Source of the DNA: Actinomycetes bacterium
GTDB taxonomy: Bacteria; Actinomycetota; Thermoleophilia; Solirubrobacterales; 70-9
Assembly: GCA_016861045.1 (NCBI GenBank)
Contig: BOKP01000001.1
Span: 747,529 to 811,528 of the forward strand
Direction: 5' to 3'
Length of the DNA stretch: 64,000 bases
The number at the start of each line of letters is the position of its first letter. Within the stretch, counting starts at the first letter, position 1. The notes beneath the pieces were generated by a model. That model made no database searches, was not told the DNA's origin, and saw only the letters and a list, made by a program, of their open reading frames with translations. Positions 33,136 through 41,524 of the stretch are shown here, one piece after another. Made by a program: the position numbers and the translations under genes.

Positions 33136-33702
33136 TCAGTGCGCCTCGTCGGCGTGGGCCGGGGGGCGCGATTCCTCCGCCAGGGAGGTGATCTCGAGCA
33201 TCCCGCGCGCGGCGGTCTCGAGGACGTCGGTGGCCTCTTCGGAGGAGCGGGCGTAGAGCTCGACGAGGAGGTGGACGACGATCCGCTCCTCGTCGTGCTT
33301 GTGGAAGCGGACGTGGGTGAAGAACTCACGCGTGCCGGCGTCGCCGAAGGCGCCGTAGGTGAGGCTGTCGGCCGCCTCGGGGCCGGAGCAGATCTCGACC
33401 AGGTCCTGATCGACGGTGACGGTGCAGGAGGCGACCCAGGGGGTGCCGGCGACCAGGCGCTCCCAGCGGTCCTCGATCGGCACGACGCGCCCCTCCTCGA
33501 CGGCGAGATGAGGCTGGTCGTGCATGCAGTCGAGGCACTGGACGACCGACTCCTGGACCTCGTCGACCCGCTCGGCGGGCTCGCCGGTCTCGGGGTCGAT
33601 CCGGAGGATCGCGTCGTAGTGGACCTGCGCCTCGAGCCGCTGCGACCAGCAGCGGTAGCAGCGCAGCCAGGCGCTGCGGTCGTTGTTCATCGCGTCGGCC
33701 AT
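33136..33702 (-). CDS. Hypothetical protein with two CxxC pairs
   Basis: This 188-residue protein begins MADAMNNDRSAWLRCYRCWS. The pairs CYRC near residue 18 and CLDC near 58 could form a zinc ribbon. A beta-rich region of about 100 residues follows (WVASCTVTVDQDLVEICSG, FFTHVRFHKHDEERIVVHLL) and an acidic His-rich tail. I do not recognise the family. The ATG at 33702 has GGGAGCGGGA upstream; an ATG 4 codons earlier is possible. It is divergent from a methyltransferase gene. Role unknown. Confidence 0.65.
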   Translation of the reverse strand: MADAMNNDRSAWLRCYRCWSQRLEAQVHYDAILRIDPETGEPAERVDEVQESVVQCLDCMHDQPHLAVEEGRVVPIEDRWERLVAGTPWVASCTVTVDQDLVEICSGPEAADSLTYGAFGDAGTREFFTHVRFHKHDEERIVVHLLVELYARSSEEATDVLETAARGMLEITSLAEESRPPAHADEAH

Positions 33703-33840
33703 TCCCGCTCCCATTGTGGCGGGTCCGGACGACCGGCGAGGAGCTGGGCAGCCGGGTTGCCAGGCGATCGGCGCTCCGGTCTCCCCCCTTCATGCAGGTA
33801 TCTTGATGCCGGCACTGTCGAATTCGGATCGAGGTGCGCG

Positions 33841-34662
33841 ATGGCCACTGTGGGAGGTTCGGGCGAGACGGGCGCGGGAGCCACCGATTCGGTTTGGGCG
33901 CTCGGCGACTATCACTGCTTCGCCAAGGCAACGATCTGGGGGTGCGGCGCCGGGCTCGTCAGCGCCTGCGGGGTCGCGCCCGGCCAGCACGTCCTCGATG
34001 TCGGCACGGGCAGCGGGAGCACGGCGATCCGCGCGGCTCAGGCCGGCGCCGACGTCGTCGCCTCCGATGCCACCGCCGCGAACTTCGAGGCCGGCCGGCG
34101 CGAGGCCGAAGATCTCGGGGTCGCCCTGGAGTGGGTCGAGGCCGACGCTCAACGCCTGCCGTTCGACGATGGCGCCTTCGATGTCGTCACCTCCTCGTTC
34201 GGCGTGATGTTCGCCCCCGACCACCGTGCCGCCGCGACAGAGCTCGTTCGCGTTTGCCGGCCCGGCGGCACGATCGGGCTCCTCGCGTTCACGCCCGAGG
34301 GCCTGTTCGCCGACTTCCTCGGAGCGCTGGCCCCGTACGGTCCCGAGCCCGCCGGCGATCCGCCGCAGCTGTGGGGGAGCGAGGAGCACGTTCGCGCTCT
34401 GCTCGCCGATCGGGTCACCGGGCTCGAGATGACGCGCGATCACTACAGCGAGCGCGCTGCAAGTCCGGCGGCCTACGCGGCGCTCTTTCGCGAGAAGTTC
34501 GGCCCCGTAGTCGCGATCTTCGCGGGACTCGCAGGAGATCCGGAGCGCGCGATCGCGGCCGAGCGCGATCTGCTCGCCTTCGCCGAGCGCGCCAACCAGG
34601 GGTCGTCCGCCGGCGATGCCGAGTATCGCTACGAGTACCTGCGGGTGCTGGCGAGCCCGTAG
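33841..34662 (+). CDS. Class I SAM-dependent methyltransferase
   Basis: This 273-residue Rossmann-fold methyltransferase shows motif I HVLDVGTGSGSTAIRAAQAG, motif II-like VVASDATAANFEAG, VEADAQRLPFDDGAFDVVTS (motif IV) and CRPGGTIGLLAF (motif VI). This is the pattern of ubiquinone/menaquinone or small-molecule methyltransferases. GAGGTGCGCG precedes the ATG at 33841; in-frame codons upstream are antisense to the CxxC protein and lack homology. The substrate is unknown and the neighbours give no direct clue. Confidence 0.85.
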   Translation: MATVGGSGETGAGATDSVWALGDYHCFAKATIWGCGAGLVSACGVAPGQHVLDVGTGSGSTAIRAAQAGADVVASDATAANFEAGRREAEDLGVALEWVEADAQRLPFDDGAFDVVTSSFGVMFAPDHRAAATELVRVCRPGGTIGLLAFTPEGLFADFLGALAPYGPEPAGDPPQLWGSEEHVRALLADRVTGLEMTRDHYSERAASPAAYAALFREKFGPVVAIFAGLAGDPERAIAAERDLLAFAERANQGSSAGDAEYRYEYLRVLASP

Positions 34663-34676
34663 CCGCCGCCGGGCGC

Positions 34677-35141
34677 TCAGCCGAGCCAGCGGGGAAGGCG
34701 ACTGCGCGCGGCGAACAGCCCGAGGCCGGCCGGCCCCGCCCACCAGGTGAGCAGCAGCGCGAGCCGCGCGCTCCGCCCCTCGGCCAGCGCGCGGCGCCAG
34801 ATCCAGCCGCCGACGAAGAGGTCGAAGCTGATGTAGTGGGTCCAGCCGGCGAGCATCGCCTCCGGTTGCCGGAAGGCGCGCGAGACGCTCGCGAGCCGCG
34901 TGAAGTCGACGCGCTCGCCGGATCTCGCCACGGCGGTCAGGAGCGCCACCGAGTAGACGACGCTGAGCACCGCGTGCAGCGGCGCGACCCGCTCCATCAG
35001 CCACCGGGTCGGCGCGCTCCGCGGCGCGACGATCATCGCGATCCAGAACGGGAGGGTGCTGAAATTGGCGGCGCTCCATGCCCGCTGCAGATGTGCCGGT
35101 GCCTCGGGGGCGGCGGGCTCGGCCTGTCGCGCCCCCTCCAC
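34677..35141 (-). CDS. ABA4-like membrane protein
   Basis: This 154-residue protein has about four membrane segments and the ABA4-like signature: ANFSTLPFWIAMIVAPRS near the start, a central segment, then GWTHYISFDLFVGGWIWR and a final LLLTWWAGPAGLGLF segment. The family (DUF4281) is named after a plant neoxanthin-related protein; its bacterial role is unknown. The GTG start lies 4 bp after the ecm stop, so it is probably co-transcribed with ethylmalonyl-CoA mutase. Confidence 0.7.
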   Translation of the reverse strand: MEGARQAEPAAPEAPAHLQRAWSAANFSTLPFWIAMIVAPRSAPTRWLMERVAPLHAVLSVVYSVALLTAVARSGERVDFTRLASVSRAFRQPEAMLAGWTHYISFDLFVGGWIWRRALAEGRSARLALLLTWWAGPAGLGLFAARSRLPRWLG

Positions 35142-35145
35142 GGGC

Positions 35146-37146
35146 TCAAGCGGGGTGCGAGGCGGTCGCCCGCTCGCCGACGAGGTCGGCGATGTCGATC
35201 ATGATCCGGTTCAGGTCGAAGTCCTTCGGCGTGTAGACCCGGGCGATGCCGGCGGCGGCGAGTGCCTCGGCATCGGCGCGCGGGATGATCCCGCCGACGA
35301 TCACCGGCGCCTCGACGCCGGCGTCGCGCAGGAGCTCGACGACCCGGGGCACGAGCTCGCGATGGGATCCGGAGAGGATCGAGAGCCCGATCACGTCGAC
35401 GTCCTCCTGGATGGCGGAGGCCGCGATCTCCTCCGGCGTCAGGCGGATGCCCTGGTAGATGACCTCCATGCCGACGTCGCGGGCGCGGACGGCGATCTGC
35501 TCGGCGCCGTTGGAGTGCCCGTCCAGCCCGGGCTTGGCAACGAGGATGCGGATCCGGTGGCCGATCGCCCCGCTGACGGCGCCCACCCGGTCGCGGGCGC
35601 CGGCGAGCTGGCCGGGGTCGCCGCCGGAGGCGGAGCCGTCGAGCCCGGTCGGGCCGCGGTAGGCGCCGAAGACCTCGCGCAGGGTGCCGGCCCACTCGCC
35701 GGTCGTGGCGCCCGCCTTCGCGGCGGCGATCGTCGCGCCCATCAGGTTCACCGAGTGGTCGGCGGCCGCGGCGCCGAGGTCGTCGAGCGCGGCCGCGACG
35801 GCGGCGGCGTCGCGGCTCGCCTTCCAGTCCTCGAGCGCCTCGATCCGCTCGCGCTCGACCGCGGGGTCGGGGGTGAGGATGCCGCCGTCGTCGCCGACCG
35901 TGAGCGGCGAGTCCTCGGTCTCGGTGAAGCAGTTCTGGCCGATCACCTCGAGCTCGCCGGCCTCGATCCGGGCGAGCCGGTCGCGGTGGGACTCGACGAG
36001 GCGGGCCTTCATGTAGGCGACCGCCCCGCTCGTGTTGGCGCCGCCGTGCTCGGCGACGATCGCCATCTCCGCCCGGGCGCCCTCGGTCAGCTCGGCGACG
36101 AGGCCGTCCATGACCTTCGAGCCCTCGAAGATGTCCGGGTAGTCGAGCAGGTCGGTCTCCTCGGCGAGGATCTGCTGGATCCGCAGGCTCCACTGCTGGT
36201 CCCAGGGGCGGGGAAGGCCGAGCGCCTCGTTCCAGGCGGGGAGCTGGATCGCCCGGGCGCGGGCGTCGCGGCCGAGGGTCACCGCGAGCGCCTCGAGGAC
36301 GATCCGCGGCACGTTGTTCTCGGGTTGCGCCTCGGTCAGGCCGAGCGAGTTGACCTGGACGCCGTAGCGCATCCGCAGGTAGCGGGGCTCGGTCACGCCG
36401 TAGCGCTCGCGCCCGAGCTCCTCCCAGAGCGCCCCCATCGCCCGCAGCTTCGCGTGCTCCTCGATGAAGCGGACGCCGGCGTTGACGAAGAAGCTGATCC
36501 GGCCGAAGACCCGCGGGAAGTCCTCGGCGGCGACCTGGCCGCGCTCGCGGACCGAGTCGAGGACGGCGATCGCGTTGCAGAGCGCGTAGGCGATCTCCTG
36601 CACCGGCGTCGCCCCCGCTTCCTGGAGGTGGTAGGAGCAGACGTTGATCGGGTTCCAGCTCGGGATCTCGTTGACGGTGAACGCGACCATGTCGGCGATC
36701 AGCCGCATCGAGGGCTCCGGCGGGAACGCGTAGGTGCCGCGCGACAGGTACTCCTTGATGATGTCGTTCTGGGTCGTCCCCTTGAGCTCGGCGCGGGGGA
36801 CGCCCTGCTCGTCGGCGACCGCGACGTAGAGCCCGAGCAGCCAGGCGGCGGTCGCGTTGATCGTCATCGACGTGTTCATCTCGCCGAGCGGGATCCCGTC
36901 GAGCAGCGTCTCCATGTCGCCGCGGTGGGCGATCGAGACGCCGACCTTTCCGACCTCGCCGCGGGCGAGCTCGGCGTCGGGGTCGTAGCCGTTCTGGGTC
37001 GGCAGGTCGAAGGCGACCGAGAGGCCCGTCTGCCCCTTCGCGAGGTTGCGGCGGTAGAGCTCGTTCGAACGGCGGGCGTCGGAGTGTCCGGCGTAGGTGC
37101 GCATCACCCACGGGCGGTCGCGCTCGGGCAGGCGGTGCTCGCTCAT
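35146..37146 (-). CDS. ecm: Ethylmalonyl-CoA mutase (coenzyme B12-dependent, MeaA-like)
   Basis: This 666-residue single-chain B12 mutase has the N-terminal catalytic barrel (RPWVMRTYAGHSDARRSNEL, GQTGLSVAFDLPTQNGYD, MNTSMTINATAAWLLGLYV, FFVNAG) and a C-terminal cobalamin domain with the base-off motif DGHSNG in LVAKPGLDGHSNGAEQIAVR, then GLSILSGSH. Sequence and size match MeaA/Ecm rather than the heterodimeric methylmalonyl-CoA mutase. It converts ethylmalonyl-CoA to methylsuccinyl-CoA after Ccr. It is transcribed with an ABA4-like gene; TAGAAT lies 9 nt before the ATG. Confidence 0.92.
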   Translation of the reverse strand: MSEHRLPERDRPWVMRTYAGHSDARRSNELYRRNLAKGQTGLSVAFDLPTQNGYDPDAELARGEVGKVGVSIAHRGDMETLLDGIPLGEMNTSMTINATAAWLLGLYVAVADEQGVPRAELKGTTQNDIIKEYLSRGTYAFPPEPSMRLIADMVAFTVNEIPSWNPINVCSYHLQEAGATPVQEIAYALCNAIAVLDSVRERGQVAAEDFPRVFGRISFFVNAGVRFIEEHAKLRAMGALWEELGRERYGVTEPRYLRMRYGVQVNSLGLTEAQPENNVPRIVLEALAVTLGRDARARAIQLPAWNEALGLPRPWDQQWSLRIQQILAEETDLLDYPDIFEGSKVMDGLVAELTEGARAEMAIVAEHGGANTSGAVAYMKARLVESHRDRLARIEAGELEVIGQNCFTETEDSPLTVGDDGGILTPDPAVERERIEALEDWKASRDAAAVAAALDDLGAAAADHSVNLMGATIAAAKAGATTGEWAGTLREVFGAYRGPTGLDGSASGGDPGQLAGARDRVGAVSGAIGHRIRILVAKPGLDGHSNGAEQIAVRARDVGMEVIYQGIRLTPEEIAASAIQEDVDVIGLSILSGSHRELVPRVVELLRDAGVEAPVIVGGIIPRADAEALAAAGIARVYTPKDFDLNRIMIDIADLVGERATASHPA

Positions 37147-37155
37147 CGCCGGGCC

Positions 37156-37236
37156 ATTCTAGATCGGATGCCGTGGCAGCCCGATGAACCGATCCCCGAT
37201 CCCGCCCGTGGCGGGCCGGAACCGATCGTCTAGCGT
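37156..37236. promoter_or_regulatory. Divergent promoters of ecm and the MBL-fold hydrolase
   Basis: Minus-strand TAGAAT (37161-37156) lies 9 nt before the ecm ATG, and plus-strand TAGCGT (37231-37236) lies 8 nt before the GTG at 37245. Between them sits a hairpin CCCGCC-cgt-GGCGGG (37201-37215) and two GAACCGATC copies that could be regulator sites. Confidence 0.45.
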
Positions 37237-37244
37237 GCGCCGCC

Positions 37245-38075
37245 GTGGCGGCCGCGCGGCTGATCGACACCCGGCATCTCGGCCGCGACCGGGTGATCGG
37301 CGCCTGGGAGCGGGACGGCGCCCTGATCGACCCCGGCCCGGCGAGCACGATCGAGACCGTCCTCGCCGGGCTGCCCGGCGGCAGGCCGCGGGCGCTCCTT
37401 CTCACCCACATCCACCTCGACCACGCCGGGGCCGCCGGTGCCCTGGTGGAGCGCTTCCCCGACCTGCCCGTCCACGTCCACGAGGTCGGGGCGCCACACC
37501 TCGCCGACCCTTCGCGGCTGCTCGCCAGCGCCGGGCGCCTCTACGGCGACCGGATCGGGGAGCTCTGGGGCGAGGTGCTGCCCGTGCCGGCGGCCAACAT
37601 CGTCCCCCTCGCCGGCGGCGAGGTGGTCGAGGGCCTCGAGGTCGTCGCCGCGCCGGGGCACGCCTCCCACCACGTCGTCTACGTCGATCCCGGCGGCGAT
37701 GCCTTCGTCGGCGACGTCGCCGGGGTCCGGATCCCGCCGGGCGGCAGCGTCTGGCTGCCGACGCCGCCTCCGGACATCGACCTGGAGCTCTGGCGCGCCT
37801 CGATCGGGGCGGTCGCGGCGCGGCGACCGGCGCGGCTGCTGCTCACCCACTACGGCGCCGTCGGTGATCCCGCCCGGCATCTGGCCGCGGCCGAGGCGGA
37901 GATCGACCGCCTCGACGCCGCCTCGCGCGACGGTGACCGCGAGCTGTTCATCGACGCGCTCGAGCGGCGGATCGACGCCGAGCCGCCGGGGCTGGCCGAG
38001 CGGACGCGGCAGGCGATGCCTCCGGCGCAGGCCTGGGCCGGCCTCGAGCGCTACCGGCGATCCCGCGCGGGCTGA
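37245..38075 (+). CDS. Metallo-beta-lactamase-fold hydrolase
   Basis: This 276-residue hydrolase has the metal motif LLTHIHLDHAGAAG (HxHxDH) near residue 52, APGHASHH near 135, FVGDVAGV near 150 (bridging Asp) and LLTHYG near 205. It is a glyoxalase II-like MBL protein with a C-terminal helical extension of ~70 residues. The substrate is not predictable; thioester hydrolysis is one option given the acyl-CoA neighbourhood. The GTG start is supported by a TAGCGT -10 box 8 nt upstream. Confidence 0.85.
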   Translation: MAAARLIDTRHLGRDRVIGAWERDGALIDPGPASTIETVLAGLPGGRPRALLLTHIHLDHAGAAGALVERFPDLPVHVHEVGAPHLADPSRLLASAGRLYGDRIGELWGEVLPVPAANIVPLAGGEVVEGLEVVAAPGHASHHVVYVDPGGDAFVGDVAGVRIPPGGSVWLPTPPPDIDLELWRASIGAVAARRPARLLLTHYGAVGDPARHLAAAEAEIDRLDAASRDGDRELFIDALERRIDAEPPGLAERTRQAMPPAQAWAGLERYRRSRAG

Positions 38076-38162
38076 CCGCCACCGCTACTTCGACCCCGGG
38101 GCCGTGTTCGCAAGGTTCGGGGCACGCCGTCCTCGGGCCGACCCGCGGTCCGTCGCGCTGGC

Positions 38163-38168
38163 TACGCT
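38163..38168 (+). promoter_or_regulatory. -10 box (TACGCT), leaderless type
   Basis: TACGCT ends 7 nt before the ATG at 38176. There is no ribosome site between them. Confidence 0.4.
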
Positions 38169-38175
38169 GACCGAG

Positions 38176-38844
38176 ATGACCAAGCGAATCGCTCTGACAG
38201 CCACGATCCTGGCCGCGCTCGCGGTTGCCGTCCCCGCCTTCGCGGGGATCACCGTCTATAGCAACAGCTTCAAGGCGAAGTCGAGCTACAAGGCGATCAC
38301 CAAGCAGTCCGGCAAGGGCAAGAGGTGCAAGCGCGAGTGGCGCAAGAAGTCGGCGCTCGGCGTCGCCGTCAAGGGCGGCAAGCAGAACTGCGCGCTGAAG
38401 ACGCCGGTCGCCGGCGACTCCGCGCAGCCCGACCTGATCGTCAAGGCGCTGGCGAAGCTGACGGGGAGGACCGACAAGGCCGCCCGCAAGGGCGCCTACC
38501 TCGGGGTCTCGGTGCGCGCAAGCCGCAAGGACGGCTACGTCTTCCGGGTGATTCCGAAGGCCCGCAAGTGGGAGCTGCTCGAGAACAAGGTCGTGGTCGA
38601 GAAGGGCAAGGACGACGCGATCGCGGGTATCAAGAAGAAGAACGTGCTCGAGATCCGCGCCCGCGGCAAGAAGATCTCCGGCCGCGTCAACGGCGAGGCG
38701 GTCGTCTCCTACGACGCGCCCGACCCCGAGCAGGTGCGGGGGACCGGCACCGGGCTCGTCTACGGCAACAAGCACAAGGTCAAGGGCAAGAAGAAGGCGG
38801 TCGGCTTCTTCGACGACCTCGCCGTCCAGGTTCCGAGCCCCTGA
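38176..38844 (+). CDS. Secreted, very basic hypothetical protein
   Basis: This 222-residue protein has a Sec signal peptide (MTKRIALTATILAALAVAV, cleavage near PAFA-G). The mature protein is rich in lysine, especially KAKSSYKAITKQSGKGKRCK and KVKGKKKAVGF, and holds two cysteines near residues 50-70. Its beta-strand pattern (YVFRVIPKARKWELLEN, VLEIRARGKKISGRVNGEAV) resembles a concanavalin/LamG-like sandwich, so wall or polysaccharide binding is possible. The family is not recognised. The start was chosen from the signal peptide and the -10 box. Confidence 0.75.
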   Translation: MTKRIALTATILAALAVAVPAFAGITVYSNSFKAKSSYKAITKQSGKGKRCKREWRKKSALGVAVKGGKQNCALKTPVAGDSAQPDLIVKALAKLTGRTDKAARKGAYLGVSVRASRKDGYVFRVIPKARKWELLENKVVVEKGKDDAIAGIKKKNVLEIRARGKKISGRVNGEAVVSYDAPDPEQVRGTGTGLVYGNKHKVKGKKKAVGFFDDLAVQVPSP

Positions 38845-38899
38845 GCGCGGCCCCGTCCCGCGGCGGGCCGATCATCTAGATTGGCCCGGGCCGACCGAG

Positions 38900-39196
38900 A
38901 TGCAGGCGATGACGACCGAGACCATCGAGCGACCGCGCGCGTCCGATCCCGGCACCGGTGGCGGCGGCTGGCGGGTGATCGTCCGCAACGACGACCACAA
39001 CACCTTCGAGCACGTAGCGGCGACGCTCGCCCGGGTGATTCCCGGGCTCAGCTACGACAACGGGATGGCGTTCGCCAACACGATCCACAACACCGGCCAG
39101 GCGATCGTCTGGACCGGGATGCGGGAGCCGGCCGAGCACTACTGGGAGCAGCTCGCGGACGCCGGCCTGACGATGGCCCCGCTCGAGCGGCACTGA
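38900..39196 (+). CDS. clpS: ClpS-like adaptor of the Clp protease
   Basis: This 98-residue ClpS-fold protein has WRVIVRNDDHNTFEHVAATL (the NDD..T..HV motif that contacts N-degrons), MAFANTIHNTGQAIV with the conserved His of the substrate pocket, and a final GLTMAPLE. It would deliver N-end-rule substrates to ClpAP/ClpC. Its N-terminal tail, needed for substrate transfer, is ~25 residues. TAGATT at 38877-38882 gives a short leader. An ATG at 38909 is an alternative start. A 9-bp hairpin follows. Confidence 0.85.
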   Translation: MQAMTTETIERPRASDPGTGGGGWRVIVRNDDHNTFEHVAATLARVIPGLSYDNGMAFANTIHNTGQAIVWTGMREPAEHYWEQLADAGLTMAPLERH

Positions 39197-39205
39197 GGCC
39201 GGGAC

Positions 39206-39226
39206 GGGCGGCGCTTCGCGCCGCCC
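39206..39226 (+). terminator. Terminator after clpS
   Basis: GGGCGGCGC-ttc-GCGCCGCCC is a perfect 9-bp stem with a 3-nt loop starting 10 bp after the stop codon. The remaining ~100 bp before the next gene end show nothing. Confidence 0.7.
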
Positions 39227-39328
39227 TCGCGCCCGATCCCGTCGGCCGTCGCGATGCTCCCGCCGGACGCCGCGCTGACGCGGAGGGCGAGGGTCCGCGA
39301 GGCGGCCCGCACGGCTGCCGCGCTCGAA

Positions 39329-39508
39329 TCAGAGCCGCAGCAGGCGGCCTCCGGCACCGGGCGGCGAGCCGCCGAGGGAGCCGCGCGAGCGCCGCCGCCC
39401 CCGGCGGCGCCGCTTGCGAGCGCGGTGGGGGTCCTGCTCGGTCCCGTCGCGCTGCCGCTTCTCGAAGGCGGTCAGATGGAGTTGTGCGATCACGGTCGAG
39501 CTCGTCAT
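39329..39508 (-). CDS. Small basic protein divergent from the LysR gene
   Basis: This 59-residue reading frame starts MTSSTVIAQLHLTAFEKRQR and ends with an Arg-rich stretch (RKRRRRGRRRSRG) and a Gly/Pro tail. Its support is an excellent ribosome site, AGAAGGAGG, 7 nt before the ATG, which is rare in this window. LysR regulators often control a divergent neighbour, so it is the natural candidate target. It could be a nucleic-acid-binding peptide or a regulatory leader; no family is known to me. Confidence 0.45.
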   Translation of the reverse strand: MTSSTVIAQLHLTAFEKRQRDGTEQDPHRARKRRRRGRRRSRGSLGGSPPGAGGRLLRL

Positions 39509-39599
39509 TCGGCTGCCTCCTTCTCGTCTGATCACGGCTACCGGCTCGAGGGTGGCGAAGAGCTGGAATAAGCGCAATAGAAACCTCTTGGGGTGCTGA

Positions 39600-39605
39600 T
39601 AAGCT
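39600..39605 (+). promoter_or_regulatory. -10 box (TAAGCT) of the LysR gene
   Basis: TAAGCT lies 8 nt before the ATG at 39614. The intergenic region is AT-richer than its surroundings and contains T-N11-A-type sequence where LysR proteins bind. Confidence 0.4.
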
Positions 39606-39613
39606 TGGCTCAT

Positions 39614-40546
39614 ATGCTCGACCTCAAGCGCCTCCGCGTCCTCCGCGCCGTCGCCGAGCACGGCTCGTTCTCCGCCGCAGCCGACGAGCTCCACGTCTCG
39701 CAGTCCGCCGTCAGCCAGCAGATCGCCAACCTCGAGGCCGAGGTCGGTGAGCCGCTGATCCTGCGCCTCCGCGGCGGCCCGGTGCTGACCGACGCCGGCG
39801 GCGTCCTCGTCGGCCACGCCGAGGCGGCGATGGCCCGCCTCGATCAGGCCGAGCGCGAGCTCTCGGCGCTGTCGGGGCTCGAGGCAGGGGAGCTGCGGCT
39901 CGTCAGCTTCGCCAGCGCCAGCGCGACCGTCGTGACCGTCGCGATCACGCGGTTCCGCGATGCCCACCCCGGCGTCCGCCTCAGCCTCACCGAGGCCGAG
40001 CCCGAGGAGGCGCTGCCGGCGTTGCGGCGCGGGCGCTTCGACGTCGCCGTCCTCTACGACTTCGAGCTGCATCCGTTCGAGCCCGATCCCGATCTCGAGC
40101 TGCGCCCGGTGATCGACGAGCGCATGCACCTGGCGCTTCCGCCCGGGCACCGGCTCGCCGGCCGCGCCGCGGTCGACCTCGCCGAGCTCGCCGACGAGTC
40201 CTGGCTCTGCGGCAGCAGCGAGACGTCCTGCCGCCAGCTCACCCTGCGCAGCTGCGAGCGCGCCGGCTTCACCCCCGACATCGCCTACGAGAGCAACGAC
40301 TACACGGTCATGCAGGCCCTCGTCGCAGCGGGCATGGGGGTGACGCTGATTCCCGACCTCGCCCTGATGCTGCCGAGCCCCGGGGTGGCGCTCGTCGAGG
40401 TCGTTCCCGACCCGCCGGTTCGCCGCGTCTGGGCGGCGACCCTCGGCGCCGGTGCCCGCAGCCCCGCGGCCGCGGCGATGGTCGAGACGCTGGCGACGGT
40501 CGGAGCCGAGGTTGCTCCGGGGGAGCGCCGCCCGCCGGCGCCCTGA
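39614..40546 (+). CDS. LysR family transcriptional regulator
   Basis: This 310-residue protein has the N-terminal LysR winged helix (LKRLRVLRAVAEHGSFSAAA, LHVSQSAVSQQIANLE) and a periplasmic-binding-protein-like effector domain (GELRLVSFASAS..., FDVAVLYDFEL, LPPGHRLAG, LVAAGMGVTLIP). It likely binds a small metabolite and controls the divergent small gene and itself. The effector is unknown. The ATG at 39614 was chosen because it begins the LysR domain and has a -10 box 8 nt upstream. Confidence 0.9.
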   Translation: MLDLKRLRVLRAVAEHGSFSAAADELHVSQSAVSQQIANLEAEVGEPLILRLRGGPVLTDAGGVLVGHAEAAMARLDQAERELSALSGLEAGELRLVSFASASATVVTVAITRFRDAHPGVRLSLTEAEPEEALPALRRGRFDVAVLYDFELHPFEPDPDLELRPVIDERMHLALPPGHRLAGRAAVDLAELADESWLCGSSETSCRQLTLRSCERAGFTPDIAYESNDYTVMQALVAAGMGVTLIPDLALMLPSPGVALVEVVPDPPVRRVWAATLGAGARSPAAAAMVETLATVGAEVAPGERRPPAP

Positions 40547-40550
40547 GCGG

Positions 40551-40581
40551 GCCCCGGGCGCAACTGCGAACCGGCCGGGGC
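40551..40581. terminator. Hairpin between convergent LysR and hydroxylase genes
   Basis: GCCCCGG (40551-40557) and CCGGGGC (40575-40581) form a 7-bp stem with a 17-nt loop in the 42-bp gap. Confidence 0.5.
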
Positions 40582-40588
40582 TCCGCGG

Positions 40589-41455
40589 CTAGCCCCGCGT
40601 GTTGGACTCCATCTCGGCGGCGGCGACGCCGGGCGGGGTCCAGCCCGGTCCGTGATAGAGAACGCCGAGCTTCGCGCGCGGGCCGCGCGCCCGCTTCATG
40701 TCGTGCCACATCGCCACGTACTCGTGGAAGGCCGCGCGGACCGGGTTGAAGGTGCCGATGTTCTCGGTCAGGCCGTAACGGACCCGCTCGCCCTCGGGCG
40801 CGTAGGTGCCGAACAGCCTGTCCCAGATGATCAGGATGCCGCCGTAGTTCCTGTCGAGGTAGACGTCGTTGGAGCCGTGATGGACGCGGTGGTGGGAGGG
40901 CGTGTTCAGCACCGCCTCGAGCGGGCGCGGCAGCTTCCGGATCCGCTCGGTGTGGATCCAGAACTGGTAGATGAGCGACCAGGCCTGGGCGAGGAGCACC
41001 ATCCACGGCTCGAAGCCGACCGCCGGCATCCAGAGCCAGAACGGAAAGTAGGTCATCGGCACCCAGGTCTGCCGCAGGGCCGTCGAGAGGTTGTAGTGGG
41101 TGCTGGAGTGATGGACGACGTGGCTCGCCCAGAAGAAGCGGCTCTCGTGGCTGCAGCGGTGGAACCAGTAGTAGGAGAGGTCGTCGGCGAAGAACAGCAG
41201 CACCCAGGTCAGCGGGTCGTCGGGGTCGAGGCGCAGCGGACTCAGCTCGTAGACCGCCACGTACATCGCGACGACCGCGGACTTCCAGGCCACGTTGACG
41301 AGCACGTTGCCGATCCCGAGAGCCAGGCTCGTCCGTGTGTCACGGATCTCGTAGCCGATCAGGCCGTCCTCGTCGCGGGCGTGGCGGAACGAGAGCGCCT
41401 CGACGACCAGGAGCAGGATGAAGAACGGGATCGCGTAGTAGAGGACCTCCGCCAC
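40589..41455 (-). CDS. Sterol desaturase/fatty acid hydroxylase superfamily protein
   Basis: This 288-residue integral membrane di-iron protein has His boxes HRCSHESRFFWASHVVHHSS near 100-120 and HHRVHHG near 190, plus WIHTERI between them. These give the HX3-4H / HX2HH / HX2HH set of the family. About four membrane segments surround them. Members hydroxylate or desaturate lipids, sterols or carotenoids using O2. The substrate is unknown; an ABA4-like gene is also nearby in the window. The C-terminal ~40 residues are soluble. Confidence 0.88.
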   Translation of the reverse strand: MAEVLYYAIPFFILLLVVEALSFRHARDEDGLIGYEIRDTRTSLALGIGNVLVNVAWKSAVVAMYVAVYELSPLRLDPDDPLTWVLLFFADDLSYYWFHRCSHESRFFWASHVVHHSSTHYNLSTALRQTWVPMTYFPFWLWMPAVGFEPWMVLLAQAWSLIYQFWIHTERIRKLPRPLEAVLNTPSHHRVHHGSNDVYLDRNYGGILIIWDRLFGTYAPEGERVRYGLTENIGTFNPVRAAFHEYVAMWHDMKRARGPRAKLGVLYHGPGWTPPGVAAAEMESNTRG

Positions 41456-41524
41456 GTCCGCAATCCAAGCACGGAGCGGCCGCCGCCGCGAGCCGGTCGG
41501 ACCGGCCCGGCGCCCCCCGGGGGG

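Noticed and set aside
32690-33256. 188-codon plus-strand frame in the 32.6-33.1 kb gap
   Set aside because: Ser/Arg/Pro-rich composition, no ribosome site, and it overlaps the CxxC protein gene on the other strand.
34677-35079. Minus-strand long frame joining the ABA4-like region with the methyltransferase complement
   Set aside because: It is a shadow frame. The ABA4-like frame has the membrane segments and signature.
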